Origin: Zygnema cylindricum
Lineage: Eukaryota; Streptophyta; Zygnematophyceae; Zygnematales; Zygnemataceae
Direction: 5' to 3'
DNA length: 64,000 nucleotides
Assembly: GCA_037447655.1 (NCBI GenBank)
Contig: JBBHKE010001172.1
Location: forward strand, 159,860-223,859
Shown piece by piece: positions 1 to 12,954 of this stretch. The notes under the pieces are model-generated. The model searched no databases. It was not told the DNA's origin and worked only from the letters and a program-made list of their open reading frames with translations. How positions within the stretch are numbered: position 1 is the first letter of the stretch; every line of letters begins with the position of its first letter. Both the position numbers and the translations under genes were made by a program.

Positions 1-840
1 GATATGAACGGATTCTAGGGATTGCAAAGGTAGGTTTTACTTCAGACGCTTTTCTATGTTGTTGTTTGCATTATGACAATTGGTGTTTGTTCACATAAGT
101 AACACTTTCGTATTGCTATTGAATTTGGAATGCATATACGACAATTTGAATTGCTCTTTGTTCACAAAAGTAAGTCTCGTTTACATCGTTTTTGTATTGC
201 CATTGGGGCTGGGACGCATACAGCTATTTGTCCTCACATAGGATGTGTGGTGCAATGGAATCCGAACGACTCCACATTCGATTGTCCGTGCCACGGCTCC
301 CAGTTCGATTCCTTTGGTCGCGTCATTAACAGCCCGGCTAACGCCAATCTTGTACCACTGTGAAACAAATGTGAAGCAAAAGTGTGAAACAAAAGCGTGA
401 AACAAATGTGAAACAAAATCTATGAAATAGCCTTTGGGAAATGAAATTAGTGACATGATATCTAGACATGTACGATTTGGTGCTCCCACTTAAAATTAGC
501 TTCCGGTAGTTTAGGTGGATGGAGTTTCGTAGGAAATAAAAAAGTGTAAATAGGAGGTTTCTACAGATTCTCCAGCAGTAGAACTTAGAACTTAAATATC
601 TCCTGTTCTTTTTTGCGGACCTTCAAATTCTCCAGCAGTATTACTTAAATGTCTCCTGTTTTTTTGCGGACCTTCGTAAAATAGGATATTTGCAGGAGGT
701 TTGTAGAAATCCCCAAAACTTCTCCTGGATTCTCCTAGACGTTCTCAGAAACTGTTGTCAATACGAGATTTATAGATAGTCTCCAGGAGGTTAATGGGAC
801 CACTGTTTTTCGAAACCAATGTCGTCATAATATTGTAATG
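1..840. repeat. Segmental duplication, left copy
   Basis: This stretch matches 10151-11002 base for base up to position 467. After that it differs by scattered substitutions, one T-run difference and an 11-base indel at GGTGCTC, where the other copy has a second GGTGC. Homology stops abruptly after TAATATTGTAATG: here the sequence goes into a GA tract, in the other copy into a coiled-coil gene fragment. It covers the end of an intron, the last exon of the FAD/Rieske gene and its 3' flank. The flank also holds a 54-bp tandem pair (about 569-676). The left edge is cut by the window. Confidence 0.95.
224..363 (+). CDS. FAD/Rieske oxidoreductase, last exon only (upstream gene copy)
   Basis: This is the terminal exon of a gene that starts before the window. 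It begins after the acceptor GCATACAG and ends with TGA. It encodes 46 residues containing CPHIGC and, 12 residues later, CPCHG. These are the two metal-binding boxes of a Rieske [2Fe-2S] domain: Cys and His of CPH, then Cys and His of CPCH. The exon is identical to the last exon of the complete copy at 5486-10513. In related fusion proteins (for example bacterial YhfW-type proteins) this domain follows an FAD-binding oxidoreductase domain. Whether a full upstream gene exists cannot be seen here. A minus-strand ORF over the same bases is a shadow. Confidence 0.85.
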
Positions 841-1010
841 GGAGAGGGAGGAAGATAGAGTGAGCGGGAGAGTGCAGGAGAGTGCGAGAGAGAGAGGGAG
901 AGGGGGAGGGAGAGAGAGAGAGGGTGAGGGGGAGAGAGAGAGGGAGAGAGAGGGAGCGAGAGAGAGGGAGAGAGTGGGAGAGAGAGAGATGGAGAGAGAC
1001 TGATGGATAT
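838..1010. repeat. Purine-rich simple repeat (GA/GGGAGA)
   Basis: An imperfect GA, GGGA and GGGAGA tract that starts exactly where homology with the other segmental copy ends. ORFs read through it are serine/leucine or arginine/glutamate runs with no protein meaning. Confidence 0.9.
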
Positions 1011-1641
1011 TTCATGTAAGAAGGACAAAAGGCGAGAAATGAAAGCCAAAATGAAATGAAAGTGAATGAAAGCATAACATACACTAATGATTTTGCGAGT
1101 GAGAACTTGAGAAAAGTATTTTATTTGCGAGTGAGAAACACAAAAAGATCAATCTACTTTTTCTTGTTTTTCACATTTAACAATGAAAATAAAATAAAAT
1201 GTGAATCTTTTACTCTCCTCTCCCTCAAATTATTCTATTTTTCTCGTCCATCGTAGCACATCATTTAGCATTACTAGTTTGGAAGGTAAAATCCTCTTTT
1301 ACTATTTTCTATATAAATAACCCAAATTTGTAAAGAGAAAAAAAAAATGAAAAACCATCCATAAAATGGGAGGAACGCACTAAAAAATGATAAAAAGGTA
1401 AAAATTCTAACCCTTACCTATTTCCTAATTTTAAACCACACTAACAACAAAAGCAATTCAATGTCCACCAAACTGTCGATAAAGGCTACATTCGAGTGAT
1501 TAAGAAAAATTTAAACAAAAATCTAAATAACAAAGAATAATAAAAATTGTAACAAATATCCAGTCTGATACCAAACCGAAACGTAACAGTTTCGGAGTCA
1601 AAACAGAACAGACGGTACCAACACAATGTTTACTTTTCCAG
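1011..1641. other. AT-rich intergenic, no gene seen
   Basis: AT-rich sequence with short homopolymers between the GA tract and the stop codon of the minus-strand secreted-protein gene. It probably includes that gene's 3' UTR. I see no strong poly(A) signal and nothing else to name. Confidence 0.6.
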
Positions 1642-3154
<1,513 letters not shown>

Positions 3155-5198
3155 GGTGGGAGTAGAGAGTTAGATAGTGATTGATAAAGCGAAGGAAAAG
3201 GAGAGTGATATGGAGGGAGAGAAGAAACGTGAGAAAGGGAGGGAATGTATGACTGAGTGAGAGCGAGAGTACTTCAAATTTTGTGGGAAATATAGTAATG
3301 GGCCTTACTGAAAAATTGATTGAGAAGGAGAAAGCGGCGAAGTGAGAGTGAGAGAGGAGAGAGGAGAGAGGAGAGAGGAAGAGATCAAAAGCTGATGGCA
3401 AAAGAGGTCGATTTGCGGTCTTTAAATAGGCATGCAGTAGGCGGCAAAGGTGTCTGGAAAAGTACAAAGCTTGGGTACAAATTGTACGGAATTGTTCGGC
3501 GTCGAGTGGTCGGCGAAACCGTTTCGTACCTTCCAAACCTTTGGTACAAATTTGTGCGTACTTTTACAATATTTTATGTTCGAAATTTTATGGTCGGCGA
3601 AACCGTTTCGTATCGCCCTCCGCCGTTCAAACGCTCTAAAGGTACGGTACGGACTAAGTGAACCGTACCAAATCCATCGGCTCCCCATTTCATGTGTTTA
3701 AGCGCCGCTCCTCCAGTTCGCCTAAAGTGGTCCGAACCTTCGATGTTTCGAAGTGATGCGACATATGTCACGGAGTCTGTTCGCTTGCACCAATTATGTT
3801 CTGTATATCGACGATGCCATGTTGCCCACGTGGCGATGAGCCACAATACACCTTATTTCCAGTGTAGCTATATATATCCGTACCCGTTCAGGAAATGAGC
3901 GTATCTTGTCCCAGTCGCCCGCGTGCTTGTGCTGGATGTGTACGACAAGCTTGCATGCATACGGTTTGGATTTTGAAACGTCGAATAATGAATCGTACTA
4001 TTGATCGCCGATGATGACCTAAAAGAAAAATGAAGTCCATGTTGATCAAATGCATCACTAAAAGTGACGACACTTCCAATTGGTGACTGCTTTGTTGAGA
4101 ATTAATAGTACAGCAGTATACTATACGGCTTTGCAGTACAGTTTTATTTAAAAAAAACAAATCTTAGAATTTTTGCATAATTCTTTGCAGTAATGATGCT
4201 GCGTGTAGAAGCGAGCAACTTTAGCATATCAAAATTGTAGGTGTTGAACAAAAAAGAATGTGCACACCAGCACAGACGGACGTTTTAACAGTCACATAAG
4301 GTCGATGACTCAGCAGTCAACAGTGGTAAGCACTTTTTTGATTTGATTCCTTTCTGCATGCGGCTCTCTTCAGTACACGTTTGCGCTTCTATTTTGACCT
4401 AATTTTCTGTTTTGCATGTACGCTTCGTTTACTACAACAGTGATTTCTGAAAACGTACACAGAGAAACATTTCATTGGTTTTGAATGTGCTGGATGGCTA
4501 TTGCGACGACAGAAATATCCAGTCTCAATGTCCGGAGTTAAGGAATTCATACGTGTCCATGTTCTGAGTTGTAAATAGTATGGAGAGAATGGACAATACG
4601 TGGAAAAAGAAGAGCATTTATGCTTTGTTAGAAGAGCAATGCTTGACATTGGCGGTTTCACTCTTTTTCCGAGTTACCGGAAGACCTAAGGTTAGTAAAG
4701 AAGTTCACTTTGCTAGTGACTATTGTTGCCGTTTTTTGGAGCAACTAGAAGGTTCGTTGAGACGGGAAAATGTTTGATTTTTGTTTTTCCTTTTTGTTTC
4801 TTTGTGAGTTACCCAGTTAATGTTTGTTTGTACAAGCATAAACATAAAAATAATTTTGCTATTTTTTGCGCAAAATTGAGCAGAAGGATATTTGGAGTCC
4901 ACATACATTGCCTCACAAATATAATCTTTCGGTTATGTGTCGTCCAACTAGTTTTGTTTGAAGCCATGGAAACTAATGCATTAGCATCCACTATTACACC
5001 GGTACTGTAATCAGTTTGGGTGACGCAATAGTTTGGATGTCAAATTTAATGATCCACACCATTTGATGTACACAGGTGGGCTACGATTGTGTGTTTGGTC
5101 CACTTATTTTTTCATCATTGACTATGTGCTCCACAACAAGATTTTGCCACAAAAATGAGGCCATATAGTTACTATTGTCCAATATCTTATCTTATTAA
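3155..5198. other. Intergenic region with a 22-bp direct repeat
   Basis: This holds the upstream region of the minus-strand secreted-protein gene. A 22-bp direct repeat occurs at 3507-3528 and 3591-3612 (TGGTCGGCGAAACCGTTTCG core), and each copy contains a CGAAAC/GTTTCG inverted pair. Purine-rich tracts lie at about 3315-3380. I see no convincing gene; several ORFs of 60-90 codons have no recognisable content. Confidence 0.5.
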
Positions 5199-5228
5199 TT
5201 ATAAGATTAATAGATATTAATCTTATAA
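5199..5228. repeat. AT-rich inverted repeat (14-bp arms)
   Basis: Arms 5199-5212 and 5215-5228 are perfect reverse complements with a 2-base spacer. The repeat sits in a very AT-rich block (5180-5285) about 260 bases upstream of the FAD/Rieske start codon, so it is probably in or next to the promoter. Function unknown. Confidence 0.85.
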
Positions 5229-5485
5229 GATAATAAATAATAAATATACAATATATAAATATTATAAAATATATATTACATTACCTTACAATAGATATTT
5301 TTCGATTACTGGCCAGTATCGCCTGTGATCACGTACATATAATTACCCTATTAGTGAGCTATTCAGTGAACTTGACATGTTTTTTCCTTCGATTTCTAAC
5401 TTCTCATTGCTTAATGTCTCCTCTTTTTTCTTTTCTCTCCCTCTCTTTTTTTTCTCCACTTCCTAGACTTGATTCATTAGCAGTT

Positions 5486-8400
5486 ATGGCCTTCAATGAA
5501 GATGAGGTCAACCTACAGCTTGAAAATCGAGCCCCAGGACTTTGTGCGACCGTTTGGGGGCAGCAAGATTTGAAGAAGCAATTCCCAACATTGGAGGATA
5601 ATATTTCAGCAGATGTGGTTGTGATAGGAGCTGGAAGTGCTGGACTTAGTGTCGCATACAATCTTGTGAAAGCTGGAAAATCAGTGGTGGTGTTGGAAGC
5701 AAAACACATTGGTGAGAGTTTTTGCTGGATATACACCTCCGATCGTTATTAGTGACAGGAGATTATTAGTGTTAACACTTTTTTACAAAGTGAGGGAGGG
5801 AGGGAAGGTCAACCCTGACGGTGGTGGATAGTTGAGTGATTGAAATTGTTAGATTTCCTATAAACCCAGGATTCGACATGTCCCACACTGGGAAAAATTG
5901 AGCCGGCCAAGGTTCGTACCTAGGATCTTTCACTTCAGCTGGGAACGCACTACCACTGTGCCCCCACCTCGATGTAGAGACTGGCGGGTCCGTACCTATT
6001 TATTACGGGCGGCTCGAGTATGGATATTCCATATTCTACCCCGTATTGGACTGGCTTCACGTGCCAATCCAACAGAAATAGTACGACGCCTATCGTTATT
6101 AGTCAGTGAATTTCTAGCTTTTTACACTGTTCTTGAGTTAACCATACTAAAGCATGTTTAGCCGGGTGACTCCTCATGAGCCATTCTAAATAGTGTTAAC
6201 AACACTGACTTATAATTTTGTGTTGGAAAACACTCGCTCGCGTTACAGAGACATTTTTGTCGATTCATCCACCTTAGGACATCATTTTTTCTAACAACTT
6301 GATCAATTTGTTTGGTCGTGTTTTTCATGAGCCTATAACTGTGTGATCTTTTCTCTGAATTTTCAACAGAATACTGTGTAATCCGTACTGCGCTGTCTCA
6401 GCTTTGAAAACATGCGCTGTCTCGGCTTTGCTGTCTCAGCTTTGAAAACATGCGCTGTCTCGGCTTTGAAAACATGATTGCAGGATATGGCCAGGAAGGA
6501 CGGTAGGACATTTAAGACCTTGGAATGATGATTTTGTATTACACTTTGGAAGAAATGTTTGGGAACGGCAAAGCCATGGTGGTTGCTGATAGTCATCGGA
6601 AGTCGATTGTTTGGATTGAAGACATGGTAAAGGAGGAAGAGATTGAGTGCAAATTCAAGCGTGTGAATGGTTACTTATATCCTCATGACGACAGTAGGGA
6701 GACAATTCGAAAGCTTGTCAAGGTGCACTTATTCCTACCAAATTTTGAGAGGATGTGACGCTGTTGCATGAGAGCAATGTAGTATCCTGCATTGGATTAA
6801 TCTTTTTGTTTAATTTCCTATGTGCTTGTTTTTTCCAATCAGGAATATGAGGCCAGCAAACGCATCGGCATCGGATTTGCTGGCACTTCTATCGTTGACC
6901 TAAAAGGTGACCCATCTATGGGCACTATTCTGAATGCGATAGAATGGCCTAATACAGGGAGCTTCACCCAATCAAGTGTGCCTCTTTGACTTAGTCAAAC
7001 CACATAGGTTTCTTGCCCCGCTCGGTCATGGTGTACCGTTATGTCAGTTACCGAAAATAGCAACTGAAATAGCTTGCCCCTTTTTTCTAATCAATGAAAA
7101 AATGGAAGGGAAATCTGCTCAATTTCTTTGTTTTACTTTTTCCCGCTTCAATGCCTAAAATCCCCCACAAAGTAATTGGATTTGCGTCTGATAATTAACG
7201 CATAAATGTGCACGATAACAATCAAGGCCAAATTAGTAGTAGAAATTTAACGTCATAAAATAGAGAATGGGATTTGTGGAAACATACATCCAAAGGATAA
7301 TCTTAAATGTGAAAACATAGTGCACAATAGCTCACATGCGCAATCATTTGTGCAAACCTCTCAATGGTAACAAAGTGCGAAGTAACCTAATATGACTCGT
7401 TATGTATATTTTTCCGGAATAGGTACCTCAATGGCCTTGCTCATGCAATTGTGAAAAGAGGAGGAAAAATATTCGAGGAGAGCCCTATGCTCAGGCAATA
7501 TGGGACAACGGTCACAACAGCAGGACGGAAAGGAGAAGTCAAAGCGAAAGCAGTTGTTCTGGCCACAAATTCTCCCATTCATCGCAACGTTCTTGTTCAT
7601 GCTCGCCAAAAGCCGGATCGCACATATGTGATTTGTTTCAAAGTAACCAAGGGTGACATTCAGTAAGCTGTCTGTGAATATCCCAGAATACATTTTGACG
7701 ATTTGCCGTCATCTTTCTGTTCCGTACATTGTTGATATGTCAAACTATTTTTGTGCCTTTGTCTGTCATCAACTTGATTTGGTGTAAACTATTTATCGTG
7801 TAGCACTAGCAGTCAGCGATTTTGTTCTACCTTGTATCGACACGTCTTCTTATGGGAGTGCAATGAAAAAGTCTAAAAATGTCAGAATTGTCATCTATTG
7901 TTTCACTCAGTAGCGTTAACATGTACAGTACCCGTTCTTAAATTTGCGACAAGGATCCGGAACAATTCTTTTTTTGCGAACTTCACCTCATTTATTTATA
8001 AGTAAATACATGGCATCCATTTGGGGTCTACGATGGTTACAGGAAAGGAATTTGGTGGGATACCGCAAACCCAAATCATTATGTGAGATTGGAGGAGAAA
8101 AAGAATTACGATGTTCTTATTGTTGGTGGAGAAAATCATCGAACTGGGATTCGCCAACATGAATATGGGAATGCTTGGCTTACGTTGGAAAACTGGGCAA
8201 GGGCAAGGTGGCCTTCTGTAAAGGAGGTCATCTACAAGTGGACAGGCCAGGTATTATTTCTTAACTCTTTTTACAAAGATATCGTCAGTGCAGATTTTTT
8301 CTTCCTTTAAGAGATAGGATGCCCTTAGAATACAAATCGTATTTCTACGTTATGTAATCAATGGTATGAAGTTGGTAGCCTATCAAATTATCGGTGAGTA

Positions 8401-10513
8401 CTTGGCAGGGAATGAACTAGAGCTGAGACAAATTAAAGGTAAAAACTTACAAATCAATACCATTGAGTGTTTTTATCGTTGGGATTAAAAAATTTAGCAT
8501 GCAATTCAAATATATCATCGTTTTTTTGTAATTCTATGGACAGCATTAAAAATTCCAAGATTTGGTGTACTTATGTGAATTTTGTGATTCGTTTATTTTA
8601 TGCTTCAGCTTTTTCGGAAGTCTCAAATTTCAAAAGTCAAATAGGGAAAATCCATAGGAATGATTTAACTTCCCCCTTAAGCATGTACTTGTGACCTTTC
8701 TTGTGCCCAAACTGGATAACATCCCTTATCAGAGGAAAATTATTTGCGAGGATGAGTGTTAACGACCCAATCTGAACTTCCTTTTTCCTGGAACTGTCTG
8801 AGTTTCCCTACGGAGGAACTTTTATTGCAATGGCAGATGTATAAACCAATCGATCTTCTAGGACTCTACGGCAAGGATCCGGGAAACTGGACGAATACCT
8901 TTATTGCCACTGGTATGTTAACAACGTTTGTATATTCTCACATTCCAATAAGCGCCCTTTTTCAAGCGTTCGGTTGTAATTGTTTGATTTACTGCTTATA
9001 GTTTTTGATTGATAAAATTAGTGTCAATCCACAACACCAACAACCCAGGCAAAGTCAGAGCTTCCTTTCCTGCTTTATGCACATTTGGTTGGGATGCTGT
9101 TTAAATATATCTTCCTTTCGTGTTATCAACTCAGCAAGTGAACAGATTTTTATGTCATTATATTTTGCTACTGTTATACCTTCACACTAGCTTTGACTTA
9201 TAATCAGTATTAAACATACAATCATGTAAGCATACATTCGTATAATCATATCATCATGCTATCATGATCGCCTTTTATCTGACAGATCATAATTTGTACT
9301 TACAGGTGACAGTGGCGAAGGTATTCTTGGAGGCACTATTGCCAGAATTGTAATCAGCTCTCAAATTTTAGGTCAGACCCATCCTTGGACTGAAGTTTAC
9401 ATTCCAAGTAGACTTCCACCACTGTCCATGATAACTCTTAAGGCGGAACTTGAAGACGTCAAGAAGAATTTAGCCGTAAGTATTCCTGAACATGAGGGCC
9501 TCTTATTCTTTTGGCGAAGGAGAGGGAGAGGGAGAGGGAAAGAGAGGGGAAAGGGAGAGGGATTCATTATGGGTGTCAGCGTTGTTTAATGCTGATTTAA
9601 CTTTTCAAATTCTTCCCCTCTCAGTCTCTCACAGAAATCTAGCCAAAAGTAAAGTTCAGCCTATTCCAGCGAGATGTGTTTCTTGAATGTCGACGTACAT
9701 ATGAAGTATTTGACACCCTCTTTGGAATACCAGGGATTCGCCTACTATGTTCCGTTTCTTTTTACCGACAAAACGGACATCGAGGATTTGCCTTCTGGTT
9801 GTGGCACCGTCCTTCAGCAACATGGTCTCAAAGTTGCAGCATATCGCGATGAAGGAGGAGTCCTCCATCGCTATGCAGGTAATGTCAATATTTCCTAGTT
9901 TTGAGTCAAAAGTCAGTTTAATTCACGGAGTCACACTCCATCGCTATGTAGGTAAGAGACAAAAGCTCCTAGTTTTGGATTAAAATCTCATTATATTGAT
10001 GAGATTTTGTATGTGAGAGTATGGAGTGTTTTTAAAAACTGTAACAATAAGAAGACCAACCCGGAAGGGAATTATGCAAGCAAAAATGAACACTCTGTGA
10101 TCAAATTGTGGTCTTAAGATTAGAGAACATGACATCAGTTTGTATGAGATGATATGAACGGATTCTAGGGATTGCAAAGGTAGGTTTTACTTCAGACGCT
10201 TTTCTATGTTGTTGTTTGCATTATGACAATTGGTGTTTGTTCACATAAGTAACACTTTCGTATTGCTATTGAATTTGGAATGCATATACGACAATTTGAA
10301 TTGCTCTTTGTTCACAAAAGTAAGTCTCGTTTACATCGTTTTTGTATTGCCATTGGGGCTGGGACGCATACAGCTATTTGTCCTCACATAGGATGTGTGG
10401 TGCAATGGAATCCGAACGACTCCACATTCGATTGTCCGTGCCACGGCTCCCAGTTCGATTCCTTTGGTCGCGTCATTAACAGCCCGGCTAACGCCAATCT
10501 TGTACCACTGTGA
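5486..10513 (+). CDS. FAD-dependent oxidoreductase with C-terminal Rieske [2Fe-2S] domain, nine exons, frameshifted
   Basis: Exons: 5486-5711, 6484-6722, 6843-6975, 7423-7662, 8043-8250, 8837-8912, 9306-9475, about 9674-9878, 10374-10513. Junction phases agree, giving about 545 residues, as in YhfW-type FAD/Rieske proteins. GAGSAG (residues 48-53) is the Rossmann FAD-binding motif and Glu71 fits the ribose-binding acid. Later blocks YLNGLAHAI, TYVICFKV, WWDTANPNHYVRL and FIATGDSG follow the family order. CPHIGC and CPCHG near the C-terminus are the Rieske ligands. The substrate is unknown; electron transfer from FAD to the cluster is inferred. Three one-base indels break the frame: one missing at about 6504, one extra at 6536, one missing at about 6958. 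They mean a recent pseudogene or assembly errors. The start ATG follows a strong pyrimidine tract and TAG acceptor, so an upstream exon with a transit peptide is possible. The exon 8 start is the least certain. Confidence 0.8.
5871..6075 (-). mobile_element. tRNA-derived SINE in intron 1 of the FAD/Rieske gene
   Basis: Homologous along its length to 37218-37447. Read on the minus strand it has an A-box-like GGGCACAGTGGTAGTGCG, then, about 30 bases on, a degenerate B box (AGGTACGAACCT), then a shared tail ending in GTGGGACATG. The upstream part contains TTGGATTGGC and GCCAGTCCAA, which can pair as a hairpin. The gene runs on the opposite strand. Confidence 0.7.
6392..6476. repeat. Minisatellite next to the exon 2 acceptor
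   Basis: Units built from GCTGTCTCAGC or GCTGTCTCGGC plus TTTGAAAACAT, in about three partly overlapping copies. The array ends 7 bases before the TTGCAG acceptor of exon 2 and forms the last part of intron 1. Confidence 0.85.
9864..9990. repeat. Tandem duplication of the exon 8/intron 8 junction
   Basis: TCCATCGCTATGCAGGTAA at 9864 recurs 73 bases later as TCCATCGCTATGTAGGTAA. Both are followed after about 15 bases by CTAGTTTTGRRTYAAAA. The first copy contains the exon 8 donor; the second is a duplicate exon end with an intact GTAAG donor inside the intron. Confidence 0.85.
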
Positions 10514-11002
10514 AACAAATGTGAAGCAAAAGTGTGAAACAAAAGCGTGAAACAAATGTGAAACAAAATCTATGAAATAGCCTTTGGGAAATGAAATTAG
10601 TGACATGATATCTAGACTTGTACGATTTGGTGCTCGTTTATGGTGCCCACTTAAAATTAGCTTCCGGTAGTTTAGGTGGATGGAGTTTTGTAGGAAATAA
10701 AAAAGTGTAAATAGGAGGTTTCTACAGATTCTCCAGCAGTAGAACTTAGAACTTAAATATCTCCTGTTCTTTTTTGCGGACCTTCAAATTCTCCAGCAGT
10801 AGAACTTAAATGTCTCCTGTTTTTTTTGCGGACCTTCGTAAAATAGGATATTTGCAGGAGGGTTGTAGAAATCCCCAAAACTTCTCCTGGATTCTCCTAG
10901 ACGTTCTCAGAAACTGTTGTCAATACGAGATTTATAGATAGTCTCCAGGAGGTTAATGGGACCATTGTTTTTCGAAACCAATGTCGTCATAATATTGTAA
11001 TG
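10151..11002. repeat. Segmental duplication, right copy
   Basis: Counterpart of 1-840, with the last Rieske exon and 3' flank. The first 467 bases are identical; the flank has substitutions plus 12 net inserted bases. Homology ends at 11002, where a coiled-coil gene 3' fragment begins. Confidence 0.95.
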
Positions 11003-11250
11003 TACAGGATAAAATTAGAGTGGATGTTAAAGGGAAGGATCGAGCATGAGAAGAAAAAGGAAGAGAGAGAGGAAAATTTAGCGAGAGATAGAAAAAGTCG
11101 AGAACGGAGTGAAAGGATTGGTGACATCTGAGTTGTTTTTTTTTGTCTCTGTACATTTTTGTAAATTTGTCACAAGTTCAATAAAACAACCTTGTTTTTG
11201 TTTATCGACCAATGGATAGTGAATGATTGCTAATACTTGTTTGGATTTTT
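11003..11250 (+). pseudogene. 3' end fragment of a coiled-coil gene family member
   Basis: Homologous to 19820-20060. In one frame it reads EHEKKKEEREENLARDRK, close to the charged C-terminus of the paralogue. It then shares the 3' UTR with GTAAATTTRTCACAA and an AATAAA poly(A) signal (11180-11185), and about 50 bases beyond. No upstream exons are present, so it is a fragment fused to the end of the Rieske segmental duplication. Confidence 0.7.
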
Positions 11251-12090
11251 TCCCTTTTTTTTGCATTAAAAAGGATTTTTTCCATTTTTTTGCATTAAAA
11301 AGGAAGTCGTATGGAATCCTGTGGCGAGTCTCTGAAAAAAACATAAAAGCTGCTTACGATTGAATATCTTCTTATAAATTTATAATTTTTGCCTTCAATT
11401 TTAGCATTATCATCATGTTAACAGAGATATTTTGTACTTCTTAAGTCAAGATTTACGTTGTCCGCGAGCATAAAGTAGAAAGAAAAAAATTGGCATTTTT
11501 TGAACATTTTGTCGACATGGAGATAGTAATGTTGGGTCTAAACGCCAAAAACACAAACAACTTTAGTGATGAAACCTCCTTTTTACGTCTTAACCCCTGT
11601 TTTTATTGATTAAACCGGTTGCCCTGTTTTTTTTCCTTATCTTCAAAGTCGCAACATTCTTTTACTGAAATATACCACATCTGCCTATTAATCACTAACC
11701 AAAAGCGAAAAAAAAGATGTTACTAAAAAAATATTACTTCAATTCCGATCACTTAATTAGCATTATTGTGTGAAGTACAATACAATTATTCACCCGTTTA
11801 AACAAATAGAAAGTCTAACCTAATATAGGAGCATGACAGCATAGTAAAAGGTCATCAAAAAATAAGAAGCAAAAAAACCCTAAACAGCCGTGAAACTTAA
11901 CAAGGAATTTAAACCTATTAAAACCTACTAGCGTTGTTCCTGGTCCATAAGCTTGGTCTGGCTTCCTGAAGGGAGATCGTATTGTAGAATTTTATGATAG
12001 TTTGTATAATTGTATGATGACGAATATGAAATTACGATGAGGATAATGAATTGAGTATCTTGTGAGGTTTCAGATTGAATTGTGAAGTTC
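11251..12090. other. AT-rich intergenic, nothing recognised
   Basis: AT-rich with short repeated CATTAAAAAGGA stretches near 11264-11305. No coding signal, RNA gene or element ends seen. Confidence 0.5.
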
Positions 12091-12440
12091 TCAGTGGAGA
12101 ATGTGTGTTTTATATCTGGAATTGTGAAGTTTAAATTGTGAGTTTTCCACCTGAAATTGTCGGTTCTCTTGTTGAAAAGACTCCAATTGTTGCTTTTGTT
12201 GCTGATTATTCGTCGACAAAAGTTTCATTTGCTGTTGCATATTTTGTCGTTGAATCTCCTCCATTGATTCCATCTCAGAATTTGAACTTCTCCTGTTTTT
12301 GAAGCTCTTCTTGTTGATTCAATCGTTGATTCACTTCATTCGACCGTTAACTCGATTCTTGACTGAATTCATTAACTTGTCGACTCAATCCTTGATTCGA
12401 TTGTTGATGTTGATTAAATTGTTGATTTTGTTAAAAGATT
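12091..12440 (-). pseudogene. Gln/Asn-rich coiled-coil gene remnant
   Basis: The minus strand encodes a Gln-rich heptad-like stretch (IQRQNMQQQMKLL, then QQQKQQLESFQQEN) ending at 12091. Just upstream, in another frame, a similar Gln/Asn-rich stretch is broken by stops. Repeated Gln-rich coding in two frames suggests a decayed gene rather than chance. Family unknown. It abuts the candidate solo LTR. Confidence 0.35.
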
Positions 12441-12535
12441 CCGTATGAGAAAAGCGTACATACGCTCCCAGGCTTGATAAAGTGTACCGATTTTTAGGAC
12501 TCGATTCCGAGGCACGATTGCCCATCCCAAGATTC

Positions 12536-12949
12536 TGTTAGAAATATAGTCATTGATAGAAGCTAATTTTCTGATATTGTTTTTAATATCGAAATTCTGA
12601 ATTCTGTTTTCTAGGATTTCGGTATTTAGAATTCTGTAGTCTGTCCTAGTATCTAGGATTGCTATAATTCAGTCTTTCTGTGTTCTACAGTCAACAGGTT
12701 TCTACGTGATAAGATTCTGGTCAAGATCTGTTTATATCTCTTGACCGTGGCTCTTGGCCGAAAGGTCAAGTGCCTCTTCAGAATAGGAAAGTACACGTAG
12801 TTCTCGAGAGGTCACTCTCGAGATATTTTCTCTATTCAGCTTTTCCTTTCTTCTTCTTGTTTTGTATCAAGTTTTAATTTAATAAAAGACAAAACTTTCC
12901 TGTCCCCTTTCCTTCCACTCTATTTGTCATCATGACTTCATCTGTTATA
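12536..12949 (+). mobile_element. Candidate solo LTR
   Basis: Starts TGTTAGAAATATAG, ends TCTGTTATA, and is flanked on both sides by GATTC (12531-12535 and 12950-12954). An AATAAAA signal lies at about 12878, as in an LTR polyadenylation region. There is no second copy in the window and the 3' end is TA rather than CA. Strand is inferred from the AATAAA. Confidence 0.35.
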
Positions 12950-12954
12950 GATTC

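Noticed and set aside
181-489. Minus-strand ORF of 102 codons over the Rieske exon (and its twin at 10331-10606)
   Set aside because: It is the antisense shadow of the conserved Rieske exon and crosses its splice acceptor; identity between the copies comes from the segmental duplication.
8005-8042. Earlier start of FAD/Rieske exon 5 after TTTATAAG
   Set aside because: Gives a frame clash; the TTACAG acceptor at 8041-8042 joins in phase and gives the family sequence at once.
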